DNA from: Bog-159 sp049516155
Lineage (GTDB): Bacteria; Acidobacteriota; Terriglobia; Bryobacterales; Bryobacteraceae
NCBI GenBank assembly: GCA_049516155.1
Contig: JBEKTJ010000247.1
Span: 1-9,666 of the forward strand
DNA: 9,666 nt
Reading direction: 5' to 3'
In this document: positions 6,550 through 9,666 of the stretch, piece by piece
Position numbering within the stretch: the stretch's first letter is position 1
How the letters are laid out: every line of letters starts with the position of its first letter
Program-made: the position numbers and the translations under genes
Notes under the pieces: generated by a model
What the model was told of the DNA's origin: nothing
The model's input: the letters and a program-made list of their open reading frames with translations, nothing else
Database searches by the model: none

Positions 6550-6552
6550 AGT

Positions 6553-6563
6553 CGGTGACACCG
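6553..6563 (-). promoter_or_regulatory. 11-bp palindrome just before the kinase start
   Basis: CGGTG-T-CACCG (minus strand) is a perfect 5+1+5 inverted repeat ending three bases before the ATG. It covers the expected transcription start of the -10 candidate beside it. It could be an operator or a small leader hairpin. A short palindrome like this can occur by chance. Confidence 0.35.
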
Positions 6564-6565
6564 AT

Positions 6566-6595
6566 ATTATCGCGCGCAACTTCCGGCTTCCGCAA
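6566..6595 (-). promoter_or_regulatory. Possible promoter for the kinase gene
   Basis: On the minus strand TTGCGG (6595-6590) is followed 18 bases later by GATAAT (6571-6566), five of six bases matching TATAAT. Transcription would begin near 6559, about ten bases before the ATG at 6549. The -35 is poor (three of six). This would let kinase and small membrane protein be expressed apart from the phosphatase. Confidence 0.35.
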
Positions 6596-6607
6596 TAGCG
6601 TAGGCCC

Positions 6608-6635
6608 TTCTGTCTCCTGTCTTCTGTCTCCTGTC
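6608..6635. repeat. Two exact 14-bp tandem copies in a polypyrimidine/polypurine tract
   Basis: The unit ttctgtctcctgtc is repeated exactly at 6608-6621 and 6622-6635, followed by ttctcttctctctc (6636-6649). The tract begins right after the phosphatase stop and lies in the phosphatase-kinase spacer. On the transcribed strand it reads as purine-rich AGACAGGAGACAGA units. Bases 6621-6638 are also a mirror repeat, CTTCTGTC-TC-CTGTCTTC. It is non-coding and of unknown function. Confidence 0.85.
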
Positions 6636-6647
6636 TTCTCTTCTCTC

Positions 6648-7445
6648 TCAGTGCAACCTATACGGACGGCCTCGGTACATGCCTACACGCTCTACGCTAC
6701 GAACCCGGACAGCCAATACACTGATATTATCGCTGCCGTCATTTTGGTTGGCCATAGTTACCAGGTCGCGCACGGCAAGGTGCAGGTCCCGATTCGGCAT
6801 CAGGATGCGTGCGAAGTCAGTCGCATCTACAGCGCCGTGCAGCCCGTCGGAGCAAAGTACCAGCACGTCTCCTGGAAACACCGCGTGCTCAGCCAACTCC
6901 ACATTCAGGGACATATTCGTCCCCAAGGAGCGCGTGAGTAGGTGCTTTGTATCTGTTGCGGTGGCTTCCCGCACCGACAGTATCCCCAAGTGTAACTGCT
7001 CGTTTGCCACAGTATGATCGCGTGTCAGGACGCTGACTTGTTCCTTACGGATGAGATAACAACGCGAATCGCCGGCATGCGCCACCACTGCCCGGTCGTA
7101 CCGCAGGGCGCAGGCTACCATGGTCGTCGCCATATTGACGCCGCCAGGTGCTGCCGCCATTCCCATATCCAGCACGCGCGCGTTGGCGTCCTGGACGAGT
7201 CGGGCCAGCAAAGCGGGCAACGGTTCTCCGGGACGCGCTGCGCGAAACCCGGAGAGCACACTCTCTATCGCCGCGCGCGAAGCAACTTCACCGCGCGCTT
7301 GCCCGCCTACTCCGTCAGCCAACGCAAACAACCACCCATGCGTGCGAGCCTCCTGTGGCTTGGCCGGAACTGCTGAACCCAAGTAGTCTTCGTTGTTCCG
7401 GCGCACCCGCCCCGGATCGGATAGCTGGGCGAATTCCACCTCCAT
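6648..7445 (-). CDS. PP2C-family (PPM) Ser/Thr protein phosphatase
   Basis: The 265-residue cytoplasmic protein is a single PPM domain with no membrane helix. Conserved motifs in order: 'RRNNEDYL' (15-22) with metal-associated E19/D20; 'ALADGVGGQARGE' (41-53) with metal ligand D44; 'ATTMVACAL' (106-114); 'AHAGDSRCYLIR' (122-133); 'LTRDHT' (140-145); 'LTRSLG' (170-175); 'LCSDGLHGAV' (197-206) with D200; and 'GSDNISVLAV' (237-246) with D239. It matches bacterial Stp/PstP-type phosphatases, which reverse Hanks-kinase phosphorylation using Mn2+ or Mg2+, and it precedes such a kinase. The frame is open 34 codons upstream into the permease gene, but the domain starts at 'MEVEFAQLSD'. The ATG at 7445 has GAGGG directly against it; a GTG two codons later would have that GAGGG at better spacing. 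The permease gene ends 25 bases upstream, so co-transcription is likely. Confidence 0.93.
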   Translation of the reverse strand: MEVEFAQLSDPGRVRRNNEDYLGSAVPAKPQEARTHGWLFALADGVGGQARGEVASRAAIESVLSGFRAARPGEPLPALLARLVQDANARVLDMGMAAAPGGVNMATTMVACALRYDRAVVAHAGDSRCYLIRKEQVSVLTRDHTVANEQLHLGILSVREATATDTKHLLTRSLGTNMSLNVELAEHAVFPGDVLVLCSDGLHGAVDATDFARILMPNRDLHLAVRDLVTMANQNDGSDNISVLAVRVRSVERVGMYRGRPYRLH

Positions 7446-7451
7446 CCCTCG

Positions 7452-7457
7452 ATTATC
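7452..7457 (-). promoter_or_regulatory. Possible -10 element of the phosphatase gene (leaderless arrangement)
   Basis: GATAAT on the minus strand (five of six matches to TATAAT) lies six bases before the ATG at 7445. That is the spacing expected if transcription starts at or near the start codon. No good -35 is visible, and the gene could equally be read from the permease promoter. Confidence 0.25.
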
Positions 7458-7470
7458 CGCCCGTCGCCGC

Positions 7471-9273
7471 TCACCCTGCCTGCGAGCGTGCGGCGACCAG
7501 CGTGGTGCGTCCGGAAACCTTGCTGGCGCGAACAAAGTAGATTCCACCGTAGATAGCCCACAGCAATGCGATGCCCAGGGCCAGCAGTGGCTCCATCTTC
7601 GTGCCGTACCCCATAAACGGGCCGATCAGGTAGAATAACATGCACGCTAGATTGGCGGCCAAGCCGAAGATAGGAATCAGCAAATGGCGGACAAGGCTGA
7701 ACTTCGGGTGCTTATGATAGGCTACCAGACAGATCATGCAACTTAGCCCGTAGAGCAGGAAGGTACCGAAGTTCGAGGCCAGAGTCATGGTGAGCAGGGA
7801 GTGAGGCAGCGCCGCCATGGTGTCGTGGGTTGTATATCCGAAGCTCGACCAGAACCCTTGCGGCAGCGCTTTGATAGCCGCATCGGTGGGCGCGGCCGCA
7901 TCGCCGAACGGCATCATCACCGCGATACAACCGATCGCCGCGGAAATCGCAGCCAAAGTCCAGATGGCGCGATGCGGGCTTAGGTTCTTAGCGTGTAACT
8001 CGCCGAAGTATCCGTGCAACTCACGATCCTTCCCCATGGCGTAAGTGACTCGCGCGCCCGTATTCATGCAAGAGAGGGTAGTGCCGATCAAAGCCAGGAA
8101 TACGGTGAAGGCCTCGCACAGCATAAAGATCCGTCCGCCGCCGGGACCGAACAGAGCCGTGCCTACCACGATCATCATGTCGCCGATAGGAGCCGCCGAA
8201 GCTCCGGCGCTTTGCATAGTGTAGCCGCTGTTCAGAAAATAATTGGCAGCGAAGTATTCGAACAGATAACAGAACAAGCCCTGCACCAGCAGTGACACGA
8301 TGACCGCGATGGGTATATCCCGCCTGGCGTTGCGGGCTTCACCGCCCATGGCGGTTACCGATTCGAATCCAACCAAAATCAGAATGGCGACGGTGGCCTG
8401 AATGAACGCCCACCCTAAGTTGTGAAATCCGACGACCGAGGCCGGCGCAGCATGCGCTAGAAAGTTGCCCGTTTTGTCCTGTGTGGGATACGCGATGCGA
8501 TAGGGAACAGGCTTGGCGGCGGCATCCAGTTTGGCCTTGGGTACGCCATTCGCATCGCGCACAACCGTTTCCGTAGCTTGTCCGTTGACCATAACCTTCT
8601 CCGTCGCGAACTCATAGCTGTAGGCCTCGCCGGACGTAGAGTCGAATTGGTAGGCGACGCTGCCTGGTGCATGGTTGATGCGATAACTTAGAGCCAGCAC
8701 GGAGAACAAGACAAGCGCGCTGATCTGAATGACGTTGATGGCGATGCTGACCGTCGTGGAACCGTTGATGCCGCGATGCGCGATGTAACCCACCAGAAAC
8801 GAAAAAGCGATCGCCACGGCCATCATGAATGCCGGACCCGGATTCGAGGCGTTCATGAAGTTCGGCCAAATGGTGCCTACCAAATAGCCACAGAGCACGC
8901 CCATGACGCCGACCATGACGCCCGGATAAATCCAGTAATAGAGATGCGATCCCCAGCCGACGATGAACTTCGAGAGCCGCGCATACCGCCAGGCTCTATC
9001 GCTATTGAGAAAGGCCTGTTCCGCAAAATAGTAAGAGCTGCCCGTTCCCGGATACAGCTTAGCCATCTCCGCGTAGCAGACCGCCGTGGCCAGGCAGAGC
9101 AGCAGCGCCACCACGATGCCGATCCACATGGATGGCGCGGTGACTCCGGTAGTCGCCTGGATCTGGAACGTCAGCCACAGAAAGGCGCCAGGGGCGATGA
9201 GCGCCATCGCGTTCATCGTCAACCCAGTTAGGCCCAGGGTGGACTTCATCCGGACTGGGGCGGCATCTGCCAT
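7471..9273 (-). CDS. APC-superfamily amino acid permease with a large periplasmic insertion
   Basis: The 600-residue inner-membrane protein has about 12-14 predicted helices. 'MNAMALIAPGAFLWL' (20-34) is the unwound TM1 region with the small-residue substrate motif of APC transporters. 'CYAEMAKLYPGTGSSYYFAE' (66-85) matches the TM2-TM3 segment, and 'GFESVTAMGGEARNARRDIP' (302-321) is the conserved TM6 to cytoplasmic-loop motif (E..N..+.IP). These motifs support proton-coupled uptake or exchange of amino acids or amines; the substrate is not readable. Residues about 200-286, between TM5 and TM6, form an unusual hydrophilic insert of some 85 residues, predicted outside. The family is normally 430-500 residues long. 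The ATG at 9273 has AGGAGGA seven bases upstream, a near-ideal ribosome-binding site. The gene heads the minus-strand run that continues into phosphatase and kinase. Confidence 0.9.
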   Translation of the reverse strand: MADAAPVRMKSTLGLTGLTMNAMALIAPGAFLWLTFQIQATTGVTAPSMWIGIVVALLLCLATAVCYAEMAKLYPGTGSSYYFAEQAFLNSDRAWRYARLSKFIVGWGSHLYYWIYPGVMVGVMGVLCGYLVGTIWPNFMNASNPGPAFMMAVAIAFSFLVGYIAHRGINGSTTVSIAINVIQISALVLFSVLALSYRINHAPGSVAYQFDSTSGEAYSYEFATEKVMVNGQATETVVRDANGVPKAKLDAAAKPVPYRIAYPTQDKTGNFLAHAAPASVVGFHNLGWAFIQATVAILILVGFESVTAMGGEARNARRDIPIAVIVSLLVQGLFCYLFEYFAANYFLNSGYTMQSAGASAAPIGDMMIVVGTALFGPGGGRIFMLCEAFTVFLALIGTTLSCMNTGARVTYAMGKDRELHGYFGELHAKNLSPHRAIWTLAAISAAIGCIAVMMPFGDAAAPTDAAIKALPQGFWSSFGYTTHDTMAALPHSLLTMTLASNFGTFLLYGLSCMICLVAYHKHPKFSLVRHLLIPIFGLAANLACMLFYLIGPFMGYGTKMEPLLALGIALLWAIYGGIYFVRASKVSGRTTLVAARSQAG

Positions 9274-9289
9274 ACACGTGTCCTCCTGT
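9274..9289 (-). promoter_or_regulatory. Strong ribosome-binding site of the permease with an ACACGTGT palindrome in the spacer
   Basis: AGGAGGA on the minus strand is followed by CACGTGT (seven bases) and then ATG. The spacer lies within the perfect palindrome ACACGTGT (9274-9281). The ribosome-binding site decides the permease start. The palindrome may be chance. Confidence 0.7.
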
Positions 9290-9314
9290 TCTGCGCTAAC
9301 GATTCGATGCTGGT

Positions 9315-9320
9315 ATCATA
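9315..9320 (-). promoter_or_regulatory. Possible -10 box of the permease gene
   Basis: TATGAT on the minus strand matches TATAAT at five of six positions. It would give a leader of about 34 bases that includes the strong ribosome-binding site. No clear -35 lies at 16-18 bases (TTCCTT at 17). The operator-like repeats at 9366-9405 lie just upstream of this promoter. Confidence 0.35.
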
Positions 9321-9345
9321 GTCGGAACCCAACGTGCAAGGAAGC

Positions 9346-9405
9346 ATAAATTTTCTATCGCTCGGATAAGGGATTTATATCGCACACATAAAGAATTTAT
9401 ATTGC
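9346..9405. repeat. AT-rich iteron-like array in the divergent intergenic region
   Basis: Two 18-bp copies, ataagggatttatatcgc (9366-9383) and ataaagaatttatattgc (9388-9405), agree at 15 of 18 positions and repeat with a 22-bp period, about two helical turns. Each begins with a dyad, ATAA-N5-TTAT (9366-9378 and 9388-9400). A degenerate third copy, ataaattttctatcgc, lies at 9346-9361, 20 bases earlier, with two bases missing and no dyad. The block is strikingly AT-rich against GC-rich surroundings and sits between the permease and the plus-strand small-protein gene. It is best read as a regulator-binding array. Confidence 0.65.
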
Positions 9406-9425
9406 GACCCGGCGGCGCGCCTCCG

Positions 9426-9605
9426 GTGAAGCTCCTTGGTTTTCTGCTGATGGCGGCGGGATGGGCGATCGCTCTGGCGGCCGTGGCGCTCTTGAAGACA
9501 ACCCTCGATCGCGGCCTGTTTGTACTGGCCGGCATCGCGGTGGAGGTGCTGGGGCTGGCGCTGGCAGTGCGCGCCCACCAGCCCGCGCGGGGAGAAAGCC
9601 AGTGA
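9426..9605 (+). CDS. Small two-helix membrane protein of unknown function
   Basis: From the GTG at 9426 the product is 59 residues: two hydrophobic helices at about 3-23 and 29-49, joined by 'KTTLDRG' (24-30), with a polar tail 'RAHQPARGESQ' (49-59). I do not recognise a family. The start is uncertain: no ribosome-binding site precedes this GTG, a TTG at 9402 would add eight non-hydrophobic residues, and an ATG at 9450 would cut into the first helix. A TATATT sequence at 9398-9403 could serve as a -10 box giving a short leader. The stop overlaps the next gene's GTG by GTGA, and that next start has a good ribosome-binding site inside this frame. Coupling, open frame and helix pattern support a real gene. 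Confidence 0.6.
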   Translation: MKLLGFLLMAAGWAIALAAVALLKTTLDRGLFVLAGIAVEVLGLALAVRAHQPARGESQ

Positions 9606-9666
9606 CGCCGGCGGCAGCTCTGTGCCTGATTTTCATCTTCCTGGTGCCCTTGGCCCCCGCCGGACT
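9602..9666 (+). CDS. N-terminus of a probable exported protein (partial)
   Basis: Twenty-one complete codons are visible from GTG 9602 to the window end. The peptide reads MTPAAALCLIFIF then LVPLAPAG: a hydrophobic run ending in small residues, as in a cleavable signal peptide or a first membrane helix. GGGGAG at 9589-9594, seven bases before the GTG, supports this start, and the GTGA overlap with the previous stop indicates translational coupling. The rest of the gene is outside the window, so no function can be named. Confidence 0.55.
   Translation, partial: MTPAAALCLIFIFLVPLAPAG

Noticed and set aside
6563..6733. The 11-mer gatattatcgc occurring in the kinase leader and again at 6723-6733
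   Set aside because: The second copy encodes the conserved DNIS motif of the phosphatase. Several chance 11-mer pairs are expected in a window this long when distance is not restricted.
7148..7540. Plus-strand open frame opposite the phosphatase N-terminus
   Set aside because: Arg/Pro/Ala-rich translation with no domain, ribosome-binding site or plausible neighbour, and it is antisense to conserved PP2C motifs.
1..9666. CRISPR array, tRNA, rRNA, insertion sequence ends or phage attachment site
   Set aside because: No regularly spaced long repeats, no clover-leaf or conserved rRNA segments, no transposase or integrase, and no terminal inverted repeats were seen on either strand.

Overview
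The window looks like chromosomal DNA of a GC-rich, Gram-negative-type bacterium. An Acidobacteriota (Bryobacterales/Solibacter-like) origin is my best inference from gene content: Hanks-type kinase/PP2C signalling, a 600-residue APC permease, a type I glutamine synthetase, and a LolA/dehydratase/exporter operon. No marker gene proves it. Coding density is very high. No rRNA, tRNA, CRISPR array, insertion sequence or phage gene was seen, and no gap between genes exceeds about 170 bases.

Layout. (1) 3662 down to 1, minus strand: a tight operon in the order polysaccharide deacetylase, family 2 glycosyltransferase, LolA-like periplasmic protein, FabZ-like 3-hydroxyacyl-ACP dehydratase, DUF2062-methyltransferase fusion, then the first codons of a probable MMPL/RND exporter. 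Every junction is an overlap or a one-base gap, so the genes are probably translationally coupled. This set of functions resembles the accessory and export half of aryl-polyene/xanthomonadin-type lipid pigment clusters, but no ketosynthase or carrier protein is in view. (2) 3830-5239, plus strand: a single glnA gene (GSI type, with the adenylylation tyrosine), with a plausible promoter and an exact 11-bp direct repeat in its leader. (3) 9273 down to 5252, minus strand: APC-family amino acid permease, PP2C phosphatase, membrane-anchored Ser/Thr kinase, and a small four-helix YnfA/SMR-like membrane protein. The last two overlap by 4 bases. (4) 9426 to the end, plus strand: a two-helix small membrane protein coupled to the start of a probable exported protein.

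How the genes may work together. The first operon probably makes, modifies and exports a lipid- or glycan-linked envelope product. The phosphatase and kinase form a reversible phosphorylation pair, and their neighbours (permease and small transporter) are the natural candidates for targets. The glutamine synthetase and amino acid permease both touch nitrogen and amino acid supply. The most intriguing non-coding signal is the AT-rich divergent region 9346-9405, which holds two dyad-symmetric repeats 22 bp apart plus a degenerate third copy. It looks like an operator array controlling the permease and/or the small-protein operon.
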